This document shows positions 7,352-15,390 of a DNA stretch of 37,374 nt, piece after piece. A program made the position numbers and the translations under genes. This stretch comes from Pseudomonadota bacterium (GTDB lineage: Bacteria > Myxococcota > UBA9042 > PHBI01). The stretch covers positions 1-37,374 of the forward strand of contig SXIE01000416.1 of NCBI GenBank assembly GCA_005772945.1, given 5' to 3'. The notes beneath the pieces were generated by a model. It saw only the letters and a list, made by a program, of their open reading frames with translations. It had not been told where the DNA came from and did not search any database. Each line of letters starts with the position of its first letter. The first letter of the stretch is position 1.

Positions 7352-8419
7352 GTGGAACTCGGAGCCCTCGAACAGAGCCTGAAGAAGGATGGCGTGGCGC
7401 CCGTGTGGGTCGTCATGGGCGAGGAGTCGTGGCTGGTCGAGGCCGCGATCGCGCGGATCCTGGCGGCGGCGGTGCCGCGTGCGGACGACCCGATGGCGGT
7501 CACGCGCGTGGATCTGGCCGAGGGAAAGCGCGGCGCCAAAGACGTGGTCGCGGCGTGTCGGTCGATCGGTCTCTTTGCGAGCCGCGTGGCGATCGTGGTG
7601 CGGGCGGCGGAGCTGCTCGACAAGCGGGCCGAGGATCGCGAGGAGATCGGGCGCTACTGCGAGGCGCCGGTGCGCGAGGCGACGCTCATTTTGAAGGCGA
7701 CGGAGCTCGACGGGCGGAGCGCGCTCATGAAGCGCGTGAAGAAGAACGGGCGCATCCTGAGCTACCCGCTCATGAAGCCGCGCGATGCCCAGAAGTGGCT
7801 CACGGAGCGGGCGCGCGCGACCGGACAGCCGCTCGACTACGACGCTGCTGGGCGGATGGTCGAGCTGGTCGGGTCGTCGCTGCTGATGCTCGACACGGTG
7901 CTGACGCAGCTGTCGCTGTTCGTCGGGCCGGGGAAAGCGATCAGCGCGCTCGATGTGGAGGAGGCGCTGGCGGCGACGCGGGCGCATTCGGTGTTCGAGC
8001 TGGTCGATGCAATCGGCGCGCAGAGCGCGCGGGATGCGATCGGGCACCTGTCGGCGATGCTCGAGCAGCGCGAGAGTCCGCTCGGGATCCTGGCGATGAT
8101 CGTCCGGCACTTCCGGCAGTTGGTCGAGGCGCAGGCGGTCGTCGCGCGCGGTGGTGGGCCCGACGAGGTGCAGTCGCGGCTCAAGCTGTCGCATCCGTTC
8201 ATCGCGCAGAAGCTCGCGCAACAGGTCGAGCGCTTCGACCAGACGATGCTGCGGACGGCCTTCGAGGCGTTCTTCCGGACCGAGCTCGAGCTGAAGTCGT
8301 CGCGCGTGGATCCGGTGCTGCGGCTCGAGGGGCTCATCTTTCGGCTCGCGGAGCCGCGTGCGCGGCCCGGACGTGGGGGGGGTCGGCGGCCGCCGGACCC
8401 GAGGGCGCGCAGCTCATGA
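7352..8419 (+). CDS. holA: DNA polymerase III subunit delta
   Basis: A 355-residue delta subunit, the clamp-loader wrench that opens the beta sliding clamp. It shows the family's three parts: an N-terminal AAA-like domain beginning VWVVMGEESWLVEAAI (18-33), with the RVAIVVRAAELL segment for clamp contact; a middle lid domain (AARMVELVGSSLLMLDTVLTQLSL region); and a helical C-terminal collar with SPLGILAMIVRHFRQLVEAQ. Length is normal. Start is GTG 7352, the first in-frame start. The final residues are a Gly/Arg/Pro-rich tail. The stop overlaps the start of the following membrane protein gene (ATGA). Confidence 0.92.
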   Translation: MELGALEQSLKKDGVAPVWVVMGEESWLVEAAIARILAAAVPRADDPMAVTRVDLAEGKRGAKDVVAACRSIGLFASRVAIVVRAAELLDKRAEDREEIGRYCEAPVREATLILKATELDGRSALMKRVKKNGRILSYPLMKPRDAQKWLTERARATGQPLDYDAAGRMVELVGSSLLMLDTVLTQLSLFVGPGKAISALDVEEALAATRAHSVFELVDAIGAQSARDAIGHLSAMLEQRESPLGILAMIVRHFRQLVEAQAVVARGGGPDEVQSRLKLSHPFIAQKLAQQVERFDQTMLRTAFEAFFRTELELKSSRVDPVLRLEGLIFRLAEPRARPGRGGGRRPPDPRARSS

Positions 8420-9111
8420 CATCGCCTTCGCACGAGATGACCTCCGTCGAGGTTCGCGGCGCGCTGCAGCTGATTCGCAGGAGCATGCGCTGGCGGATCG
8501 CCATCACGATCATCAATGGCTTTCTGGCCGGGTTCTTCGCGGCGGCGCGCGGATCGGACGCGTCGTGGATTGCGGCCGCGGCGATCGTCGTGTCGCTGGG
8601 CGCGTGGGTCGCGGCGGACCTGTTCGAGTGGCGCGCGCTGCGGGTCTTGCGGCGGGCGGCGTTGCTCGCTGGGCTCCGGGGGGCCGTGGTGGCCGAGCGG
8701 GCGGCTCTGGCCGTGTTGGCACTCGCGGTCGCCGCGGGACTCGCGGGCATCGTGAAGCTGGTGGGTCTCGAGGTGGCGCTGCCGCCGGCGGCGATCGCGG
8801 GTGTTTCGGGCGCGCTCACGCTCGCGCTGTTGGTGCGACGCGCGGCGTTTCTGGGGGCGATCGGGAAGTTGGTCGCGCGCTCGCTCATTCGCAGCGATCT
8901 GGTGTCGGCGGCGCGGACCGATCAGGTCCTCTGGACGGTATGGTACGCGGGCGCGCTCGCGCCGGTGATAGCGCTCGCGGCCGGGCTCGAGATGGGGACG
9001 GTGTTGGTCGTGTTGGCGCTGCTGACGGCGACGGCGGGGCTGGTGGCGCTCGCGGAGGGCATGCTCGTCATCGATGATGTGACGGACGCGCTGTTCGAGC
9101 GCTTCGGATGA
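8416..9111 (+). CDS. Hypothetical multi-pass membrane protein
   Basis: A 231-residue protein that begins with ATG at 8416, overlapping the holA stop by 4 bp. I see a short cytoplasmic N-terminus (to about 27) and about six hydrophobic segments in pairs (near 28-45, 51-66, 93-112, 116-133, 178-192, 196-215), with few charged residues between them. The C-terminus, EGMLVIDDVTDALFERFG, is acidic. I do not recognise the family. Coupling to holA may be only positional; nothing in it suggests a role in replication. Confidence 0.7.
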   Translation: MTSPSHEMTSVEVRGALQLIRRSMRWRIAITIINGFLAGFFAAARGSDASWIAAAAIVVSLGAWVAADLFEWRALRVLRRAALLAGLRGAVVAERAALAVLALAVAAGLAGIVKLVGLEVALPPAAIAGVSGALTLALLVRRAAFLGAIGKLVARSLIRSDLVSAARTDQVLWTVWYAGALAPVIALAAGLEMGTVLVVLALLTATAGLVALAEGMLVIDDVTDALFERFG

Positions 9112-9130
9112 GCGCGCCGGGTCAGCGCTC
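9110..9130. terminator. Hairpin between two convergent stop codons
   Basis: GAGCGC and GCGCTC form a perfect 6-bp stem with a 9-nt loop exactly across the 10-bp gap between the rightward membrane gene (stop 9109-9111) and the leftward response regulator (stop 9122-9124). It lacks a T run on either side, so intrinsic termination is only possible. Confidence 0.35.
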
Positions 9131-9832
9131 GAGCTCGGCGCCGATTTCGAAGCGATAGCCGACGCCGCGTAGGGCCACGATGCGCCAGGGCGCGGACGGG
9201 GACCAGGCGAGCTTCTTCTTGAGGGCCGAGACGAAGTTGTCGACGGTGCGCGGATCGACGAGCACGTCGGCGCCCCAGGCGGCATCGAGCAGCTGATCGC
9301 GGGTGCGGACGAGCCCGGGGTGGGCGACGAAGGCGGCGAGGAGATCGAACTCGGTCTTGGTGAGGACGATGGGGGTGCCGTCGGCGGCGAGGAGCTCGCG
9401 GGCGTCGAGATCGAGCGTGAAGCCGGCGAAGGTGGCGAGGCGGCGCTCGGGCGCTTGGGGAGCGGGCGCGCGGCGCACGAGCGCGTGGACGCGGGCCATC
9501 AACTCGCGCAGGCGATAGGGCTTGACGACGTAGTCGTCGGCGCCGGCGTCGAAGCCCTGCACGATGTCGTCTTCGAGGGAGCGCGCCGTGAGGAGGAGGA
9601 TGCGCGTCGCGAGGCGTTGGCGCCGGATCTCGGCTGCGAGCGCGTGGCCGCTGCCGTCGGGCAACATCACGTCGAGGACGATGAGATCATAGGGTGCGAG
9701 CGCGACGGCGCGGCGGGCCTCGGCGAGCGTCGCGGCGCTCGTGACGGCGTAGCCGGCGGTCTCGAGGTTGTCGGCGAGGACGAGGCGCAGGCTCTCGTCG
9801 TCCTCGACGACCAGGATGCGATGAGGGTCCAT
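9122..9832 (-). CDS. OmpR/PhoB-type response regulator
   Basis: A 236-residue response regulator. The receiver domain (1-118) has the acidic pair Asp11/Asp12, phospho-acceptor Asp54 (LIVLDVMLPDG) and Lys104 (YVVKPY), so it should be phosphorylatable. The C-terminal winged-helix DNA-binding domain (about 133-230) has the features LTKTEFDLLAAF, RDQLLDAAWG, VDNFVSALKKKL and the wing LRGVGYRFE. It lies 3 bp downstream of the histidine kinase gene, its evident partner, in the operon von Willebrand lipoprotein, kinase, regulator. Targets cannot be deduced; autoregulation is common in this family. Confidence 0.95.
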   Translation of the reverse strand: MDPHRILVVEDDESLRLVLADNLETAGYAVTSAATLAEARRAVALAPYDLIVLDVMLPDGSGHALAAEIRRQRLATRILLLTARSLEDDIVQGFDAGADDYVVKPYRLRELMARVHALVRRAPAPQAPERRLATFAGFTLDLDARELLAADGTPIVLTKTEFDLLAAFVAHPGLVRTRDQLLDAAWGADVLVDPRTVDNFVSALKKKLAWSPSAPWRIVALRGVGYRFEIGAELER

Positions 9833-9835
9833 GAA

Positions 9836-11659
9836 TCACCTCGGGCGGCTCGGGAAGGTGGCTTCGAAGGTCGTGCCGTCGGGGCCGGTCGTGTGGAGCT
9901 GGAGCTGGCCGCGGTGAAGGCGCATGATCTGGCGCGCGATCGCGAGGCCGAGGCCGTGCCCCGCGAGGCCGCCTGGAGGGCCCGCGGAGCCGCTGGCGGG
10001 GCCGCCGCGCGTGTAGGGATCGAAGAGGGTCTTGCGGGCGCCGTCAGGGATGCCGGGGCCGTCGTCACGAACGCGGAGGGTGACGCGGGCGTCGTCGGAG
10101 CGGGCTGAGAGAGTGACAGTGACCGTGTCGCGGGTGGCATATTTGATGGCATTATCGACGACATTCGAGAGCAGGATCTTGACGAGATCGAGGTCGGCGA
10201 CGAGGTGGAGTCCGTCCTCGATGAGCGCCTGGAATGAGACCGTGCGGCCCGGTCGCTGCATGAGCGAGGCGTCGTTGGCGATCCAGGCTGCGAGCTCTGC
10301 GACATCGAAGCGCGTCTTGCGGGGACGCCAGGCGCCGCGATCGAGGCGGCTCCAGGAGAGGACGTTGGCGACGAGCCAGGTCAGGCGGTCGGCAGCCGAG
10401 ACGATGCGGGTCGGGTAGTCGCGGGCGCGCGGGTCCTCGGCGAGGCGGGCCTCGAGGGTCTCGGCGAGTGCGCGGATGGAGGCGATCGGGGTCTTGATCT
10501 CGTGCGACACGGCGGAGAGGAGCTGACTGCGTGCCTCGATGGCGCGCGCGCGACGGCGGAGGTACCCAAGCCCGAGGAGCGCGGACGCCAAGGTCGCCGC
10601 GCCGAGGCCGACGAGGAGCCCGAGCTTGGTCGCGTAGCGGGCGTCGGCGAGCGCATCGGAGGCGCTCCAGCGCTCGCTCGTGAGAATCGGCGCGAGGGCG
10701 TCGAGCGGCACCGGATCGCTCGGGGCGGCGAGTGTCACGTCGATGTCCGGGCCCACGACGACGCGGGCGACGAGGGACGCGCGCGCGACGCGGCGGCCGA
10801 CAATGCTCGCGGGATCGGCGGGGCTCGGAACGAGGACCCAGTCGCGCCAGAGGCTCGGCGCGACGATGCGCGGAAGGGTGAGCGGAGCGTCGGGCGGAGC
10901 GGCCGCAGCCGCGAGGAGGAAGTCGTCGACCCGAACGCCGGCGCGCCGCGCGAGCGCCGCGACCCGCGGTACGAGCAGCGCGAGATCGTTGGTACTCAAA
11001 TGATCGCCGAGGCGCAGGACGTCGCGCTCGAGGCCGGCAACGGTGGCGCCGCCATCGACACGGATGCCGTCGCGCAGGAACCGACGTGCCTCGTCGGCGC
11101 TGAGTGCCGAGGCCGACACCAGCGCCTCGAGCGCGACGATCGTGGACGCGAGCTCGCAATCGGCGCGCAGCACGTGGTGGGCCCGGTGGGCGAGCCAGCG
11201 CGCGCGCAGCTCGGGATCCCGGGGTGCCGCCGCAAGGGCACGGACGAGCGCGAGTCGCTCCGACGCCGGGTCGTCGTCGGGAGTCGGCGCGTTGGGGTCC
11301 GCGAGTCGGGCCAGGATCGCGCCGACGTCACTCGGGCGGGGCGGCACGGGCATGCGCGGCCAGCGGCGCTCGGGGCCCTCGAACCAGAGGACATCGGGCG
11401 CGGCAAGGAGCGGATCCGCCAGGGCGGCGCGCGCCTCGACGTCCGCGCCCGCGGCGGCCTCGCTCAGGAGATCGCGTAGCAGGCGCGCGGTCCAGCGCTG
11501 GAGCGCCGCGCGCTCGGCAAGGACTGCCGCGTGGGCTTCCTTGCGCTCGGCTGCAAATGTTCCGCCGAGCGCGACGAGGCCGCCGGTGATCACCGCGACG
11601 CCGATGACGGCGAGTGCGGCGCTCGGAAGCCAGCGCGGGGGGCGGCGGTCGGGGGTCAT
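9836..11659 (-). CDS. Membrane sensor histidine kinase with large periplasmic domain
   Basis: A 607-residue kinase. Membrane helix 1 is at about 13-33, helix 2 at about 345-367, and between them lies a roughly 310-residue, mostly helical periplasmic region that I cannot assign to a known sensor domain. No HAMP domain is visible after helix 2. The dimerisation box carries His386 (LLSAVSHEIKTPIASI). The ATPase domain shows the N box (NVVDNAIKYA), G1 (RDDGPGIPDG) and G2 (GHGLGLAIA). The ATG at 11659 overlaps the stop of the upstream von Willebrand gene; the open frame continues further upstream but only as a shadow of that gene. It should phosphorylate the regulator encoded next. The signal it senses may involve the co-encoded lipoprotein (inference). 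Confidence 0.93.
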   Translation of the reverse strand: MTPDRRPPRWLPSAALAVIGVAVITGGLVALGGTFAAERKEAHAAVLAERAALQRWTARLLRDLLSEAAAGADVEARAALADPLLAAPDVLWFEGPERRWPRMPVPPRPSDVGAILARLADPNAPTPDDDPASERLALVRALAAAPRDPELRARWLAHRAHHVLRADCELASTIVALEALVSASALSADEARRFLRDGIRVDGGATVAGLERDVLRLGDHLSTNDLALLVPRVAALARRAGVRVDDFLLAAAAAPPDAPLTLPRIVAPSLWRDWVLVPSPADPASIVGRRVARASLVARVVVGPDIDVTLAAPSDPVPLDALAPILTSERWSASDALADARYATKLGLLVGLGAATLASALLGLGYLRRRARAIEARSQLLSAVSHEIKTPIASIRALAETLEARLAEDPRARDYPTRIVSAADRLTWLVANVLSWSRLDRGAWRPRKTRFDVAELAAWIANDASLMQRPGRTVSFQALIEDGLHLVADLDLVKILLSNVVDNAIKYATRDTVTVTLSARSDDARVTLRVRDDGPGIPDGARKTLFDPYTRGGPASGSAGPPGGLAGHGLGLAIARQIMRLHRGQLQLHTTGPDGTTFEATFPSRPR

Positions 11660-13020
11660 CGGGTCGGAAGGGGAAATGGGCTCGAGACGGGCCGTTCGAG
11701 GCCGGCACCCGTGGCGTGGGCGTCGAGGGCCGCCGCCCGTTCGACAAGCGCCGCCAGGGGACCGGCGCGCGTGGCATCGATGAGGCTTGGCCAGGACACG
11801 CGCTGGGCCCAATAGCTGCCGCGGAGCTTCTCGGCAAAGATCGCCGCCGCGTAGAGGCGCGTGGCGTCGGCGAGCTCGCGGATCGTGGCCGGCTGGACCC
11901 CGAGCTCGAGCTGGCCGACCACGTTTCCGCCGTCGTACAAGGTCGCGCTTCCAACGCGTGCGCGGTCTTCGAGGCGCTTCAATTCGATGAAGACCGTGGT
12001 CGTGGTTCCGGCGGCGAGCGCACGGCCCGGTGGCCGCTCGGGGCCGCGCGGGACGAGGTTCTCGTGGCCGACCAAGCGCCAACGCGCGACGACGCCAGGG
12101 TCCAGATCGATCGAGAGCCACGCGGCCTCGAGGGCGCGCTCGAAGCTACGGGCCAACCCCTCGGCGAGCGCGTCGTGGGCAAGCGCTCCGCGCGGATCGT
12201 CGAGGACGTAAGTGCCTCCGCCGGCCTGCGCGAGCGCGCGCAAGAACGCGTCGTCGTACCCGGAGCCGAGCACGCCGACGACCGTGACGTGGAGGTTCGG
12301 GCGCGCCGCCGCGACGGCGTCGAGCAGCACGCGCTGCGCCTCTGGGCCGCCGAGGCCTGCGCCGTCCGAGATGATGACGAGCTCTTGCCCGGGTGCGGCG
12401 CTGGCGAGTGCCGCGCGAAGGGATGGGACGACATCGCGGCGCTCGCGCGCGAACGGCACGCCCGGTGTCCGTGCCTGCAACGCACGCGCGATCGATTCGA
12501 CGAGCGGCCCGGTCGCGGTGCCATCGACGTGCGGATCCACGATGACGCGCACATCCGTCGGGGCCCGCACGCCGGCGCCCACCGGGGTCGTGACACGGGT
12601 CGCGAGCACGTCCCAACCAGGCCGAAACGGGCTCGCGAAGACCGTCGAAGCCAAGACAACCGTGGCCGTCGGCATTGCCGGAGGCACGGCCAGCGCGTTG
12701 CAGAAGTCCTCGGGCCGCACGGCCCCTGGCGGCGGCCATTGCCCGCCCTCCAGCCAACGGCGCGCGAGCCCGAAGCTCGCCGTGTCGCGCGCGAGGCCGA
12801 CGCGCACGACATGCTCCTCTTCGGCGTCGACCACGGGATGCGTGCCCGCGAATGCAAACGTCGCATACGGCGCGGGCGACTGCACGGCATACGGAACCTG
12901 CGGCGACGCCGCGCAACCGGCGATGAGCGCGGTCAGCGCGAGGGGCACCAGAGGCGCGCCCGGAGCGGGTCGGACGGGCACGCCGCCGGTCCGGCGATAG
13001 ACTGAAAGCCGTCGCACCAT
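11656..13020 (-). CDS. YfbK-like von Willebrand factor A domain lipoprotein, MIDAS degenerate
   Basis: A 454-residue predicted lipoprotein with lipobox LIAGC (Cys36). After it comes the YfbK-type N-terminal domain (DTASFGLARRWLEGGQWP, then VRPEDFCNA), a von Willebrand A-like domain (about 170-300) and a DUF3520-like C-terminal domain starting at GVVARWRLVGHENL. Family members normally carry the metal site DxSxS; here the equivalent first strand reads VRVIVDPHVDG, so the Ser residues are missing, while the later ISDGAGLGG loop is kept. Metal-dependent binding may be lost or altered. The ATG at 13020 gives a long N-region before the hydrophobic stretch; in-frame GTG codons at residues 14 or 16 are alternatives. 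It is the first gene of a coupled operon with the kinase and regulator. Confidence 0.85.
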   Translation of the reverse strand: MVRRLSVYRRTGGVPVRPAPGAPLVPLALTALIAGCAASPQVPYAVQSPAPYATFAFAGTHPVVDAEEEHVVRVGLARDTASFGLARRWLEGGQWPPPGAVRPEDFCNALAVPPAMPTATVVLASTVFASPFRPGWDVLATRVTTPVGAGVRAPTDVRVIVDPHVDGTATGPLVESIARALQARTPGVPFARERRDVVPSLRAALASAAPGQELVIISDGAGLGGPEAQRVLLDAVAAARPNLHVTVVGVLGSGYDDAFLRALAQAGGGTYVLDDPRGALAHDALAEGLARSFERALEAAWLSIDLDPGVVARWRLVGHENLVPRGPERPPGRALAAGTTTTVFIELKRLEDRARVGSATLYDGGNVVGQLELGVQPATIRELADATRLYAAAIFAEKLRGSYWAQRVSWPSLIDATRAGPLAALVERAAALDAHATGAGLERPVSSPFPLPTR

Positions 13021-13091
13021 GGCCGCGAGCCTAACAGAGCGGTCCGCAGAAAGTCGTGACCGATCGACCATCATCGTGTCATCGTTCGGTC

Positions 13092-13793
13092 ATGACGAGC
13101 GTGTGGATCGCCGAGACCTTCGCGTCGGTCCAGGGCGAAGGGGTCTTGGCCGGGGTCCCGTCGTTCTTCGTCCGCACGAGTGGGTGCAACCTGCGCTGTC
13201 ACTTCTGCGACACGCCGTATGCGTCGTGGGATCCGGAGGGCGAGCACCTGGCGGTGGCGGCGATCGTCCGGCGCGCGGCCGAATACGCGGCGATCCGGCA
13301 TGTCGTCGTGACGGGCGGCGAGCCGCTGGTGGCCAAGGGGATCGAGGCGCTGGTCGCCGCGTTCGTCGCGGGCGGGTATCACGTCACGATCGAGACGGCC
13401 GCGACGGTGTTCGTGCCGCTGCCGGGGGTCGCGCTGTGGTCGATCTCGCCAAAGCTCGCGGGCTCGACGCCGGCGGCCGACCGGGTTCCGGAGTGGGCGG
13501 CCCGCCACGCAGCGACGCGCCGACGGGATGACGTGGTGCGGGCGATGATGGCCGCGGGGGGCGCGTATCAGCTGAAGTTCGTGGTGTCGGCGCCCGCCGA
13601 TCTGGACGAGGTCGACGAGCTGGTCGCCAGCTACGGTGCGCCTCCCGAGCACGTCCTGCTCATGCCCGAAGGCACGTCGGCGGCGGCGGTCGATCGGATC
13701 GCGGCGTGGCTCGTGCCCGTCTGCATCGCGCGCGGGTTTCGCTTCGCGGATCGGCTCCAGGTGCGCCTTTTCGGCCACACGCGCGGCACGTAG
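13092..13793 (+). CDS. queE: 7-carboxy-7-deazaguanine synthase
   Basis: A radical-SAM enzyme of 233 residues that converts 6-carboxytetrahydropterin to 7-carboxy-7-deazaguanine in queuosine biosynthesis. Diagnostic features are the start [12 protein letters not shown] (6-17), the cluster motif CNLRCHFC (Cys32, Cys36, Cys39), which is the CxxxCxxC type, DTPYASW, and VVTGGEPL. I chose ATG 13092 because the QueE N-terminus normally begins a few residues before the SVQGEG motif; an in-frame GTG at 13056 would add 12 unlikely residues. No other queuosine gene is in the window. It diverges from the von Willebrand lipoprotein gene across about 70 bp. Confidence 0.93.
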   Translation: MTSVWIAETFASVQGEGVLAGVPSFFVRTSGCNLRCHFCDTPYASWDPEGEHLAVAAIVRRAAEYAAIRHVVVTGGEPLVAKGIEALVAAFVAGGYHVTIETAATVFVPLPGVALWSISPKLAGSTPAADRVPEWAARHAATRRRDDVVRAMMAAGGAYQLKFVVSAPADLDEVDELVASYGAPPEHVLLMPEGTSAAAVDRIAAWLVPVCIARGFRFADRLQVRLFGHTRGT

Positions 13794-13864
13794 ACCCATT
13801 CGCGGAACGTTGCGTCTCTGCCCACGGACCGCCGCTCGCGCGGCACGTTGCAGAGGAGAGATCC

Positions 13865-15301
13865 ATGCGTCGCTTCGTCGTTCGTTGCTTGCTGACCGCC
13901 CTTGGCCCGAGTGCCGCATTGCCCGCGGCCGTGGTGCGCGCCGAGGTCCCTCGTTCCCACGCCAGCTACACGCAGGTCCTGACCGACACGGTCCAGATGG
14001 TGTCGGACTCCGAGGCCCAGCGGCTCGCGCTCGCGCGGGGTCTGAACATCCTCAATGTGACCTGGGAGGACACGGGCCGCTACAAGGGCTCGTCGGTCGG
14101 CTCGAACATCAGTGACATGACCATTCAGGTGCAGGCGAAGGACCCGGCTTCGGGGCAGCTCCGCATGTTCCTGATGCCGGTCATCCGCTTCCCGAACTTC
14201 GAGGACAAGTCGGGCGACGTCTCGCTCGATCGTTTCTCGTTGCTGGTCGGCAACGAGGAAGGCAACTCCCTCCGCCGCGTCTCGCTGCGCGAATTCCTGG
14301 GGAACATTCGCGAGTTTCTGCATGACCCGCGCTCGTGGAAGGGCAACACCAAATCGCTGCTCGCGCCGCGCGATACCCACGCTCTCGTGTCGGCCCAGGC
14401 GGCGTTCCTGCCGATCCCCAAGAGCGGTGAAGCGCAGTTCAACCCGGTGCTCTTCAACTACCAATCGGGCCCCAAGAACCCGGCGGTACTGACGATTCTC
14501 GCCACGCGCGAAGGCACCAGCGTCACCATCATCGACAACCAGCGCGACGGCTTCGAGGCCGGCGGCGTCTGGGGGCAGCGCCTCTTCTTCAACGACGACG
14601 GCAAGCGCGCCAGCCTCACCGGCACGCGCCTCTCGGACGTCAAGCTCGCGCCCGGCCCGAGCGGCTCGAACAGCCCGTCGGCGGCCGGCGAAGAGGGCCT
14701 CAACATGGTCCTGCTCATTCAGGTGCCGCTCAAGCACACGGCCAACGCTCGCAGTGGGATGTACGACGCCGAGATGGCACCGGCCCCGTCGATGGCGGGC
14801 GCCAAGTCGGAGGGCCGGCGCGCGAGCGACGTCGAGAACGCCGTCATCGGCCACGGCGCGCTCGAAGGGCCGTTCACCGAGATCGACGACCTGCCGATCG
14901 AGCGCGACGCGAACTACCCCGTGCGCGTCACGGTCCAGTTCTACAAGGCGACCTCGAACGGCGTCGTGTCGGCGACCGACCTCGATCAGATCAAGGCACA
15001 GATCGACCGCGTCTACCGCGACGCCGAGTACGTCGGCAGCCTGGTGACCGGCGGCGAGACCGGGCGCCCCACCGAGTTCACCGGCAACAAGCACGAGCCG
15101 GCCGGGTGGTGGGACGACTTCTGGACCCGCAACTACCGGAACACGGGGCTCACGCGCGAGCAGGTGATCTGGGCGCTCAACACGCTCTACATCCCCGGGT
15201 GGGTCGCGCGCCCGGGGCCAGGCGATGGGCCGTGGGACGACGACGATCGGCGCATCCATCCGATCGAGCCCCCCCTCGATCCGATCGTCTACGAGGAGTA
15301 G
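13865..15301 (+). CDS. Secreted protein of unknown function
   Basis: A 478-residue protein with a Sec-type signal peptide (MRRF, hydrophobic core, cleavage likely after VVRA near residue 26) and no lipobox Cys. The mature part is hydrophilic and well ordered in appearance, with segments such as LNILNVTWEDTGRYKGS, LRMFLMPVIRFPNFEDKSGD and the aromatic WWDDFWTRNYRNTGLT, where it ends in an acidic/Pro-rich tail. I do not recognise the family. The start at 13865 has GAGGAGAG upstream. It sits alone between queE and pncB. It has no Cys in the mature chain that I can find, unlike the Cys-rich lipoproteins elsewhere in the window. Confidence 0.8.
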   Translation: MRRFVVRCLLTALGPSAALPAAVVRAEVPRSHASYTQVLTDTVQMVSDSEAQRLALARGLNILNVTWEDTGRYKGSSVGSNISDMTIQVQAKDPASGQLRMFLMPVIRFPNFEDKSGDVSLDRFSLLVGNEEGNSLRRVSLREFLGNIREFLHDPRSWKGNTKSLLAPRDTHALVSAQAAFLPIPKSGEAQFNPVLFNYQSGPKNPAVLTILATREGTSVTIIDNQRDGFEAGGVWGQRLFFNDDGKRASLTGTRLSDVKLAPGPSGSNSPSAAGEEGLNMVLLIQVPLKHTANARSGMYDAEMAPAPSMAGAKSEGRRASDVENAVIGHGALEGPFTEIDDLPIERDANYPVRVTVQFYKATSNGVVSATDLDQIKAQIDRVYRDAEYVGSLVTGGETGRPTEFTGNKHEPAGWWDDFWTRNYRNTGLTREQVIWALNTLYIPGWVARPGPGDGPWDDDDRRIHPIEPPLDPIVYEE

Positions 15302-15390
15302 CGGCGCGGGGGCCGGGCCCACGCGACCGGCTGGACCGGCGGGTGGCGCTCGACGACGGGGCGCTCCCTGTTCTAAAGGTAGGCCGGGTC

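Noticed and set aside
11614..13005. A 463-residue plus-strand frame
   Set aside because: It is antisense to the YfbK-like lipoprotein gene, which has a signal peptide, domain motifs and operon overlap in its favour.
13021..13091. A preQ1 riboswitch before queE
   Set aside because: The gap is only about 70 bp and shows no pseudoknot-like C-rich/A-rich pattern expected of that class.
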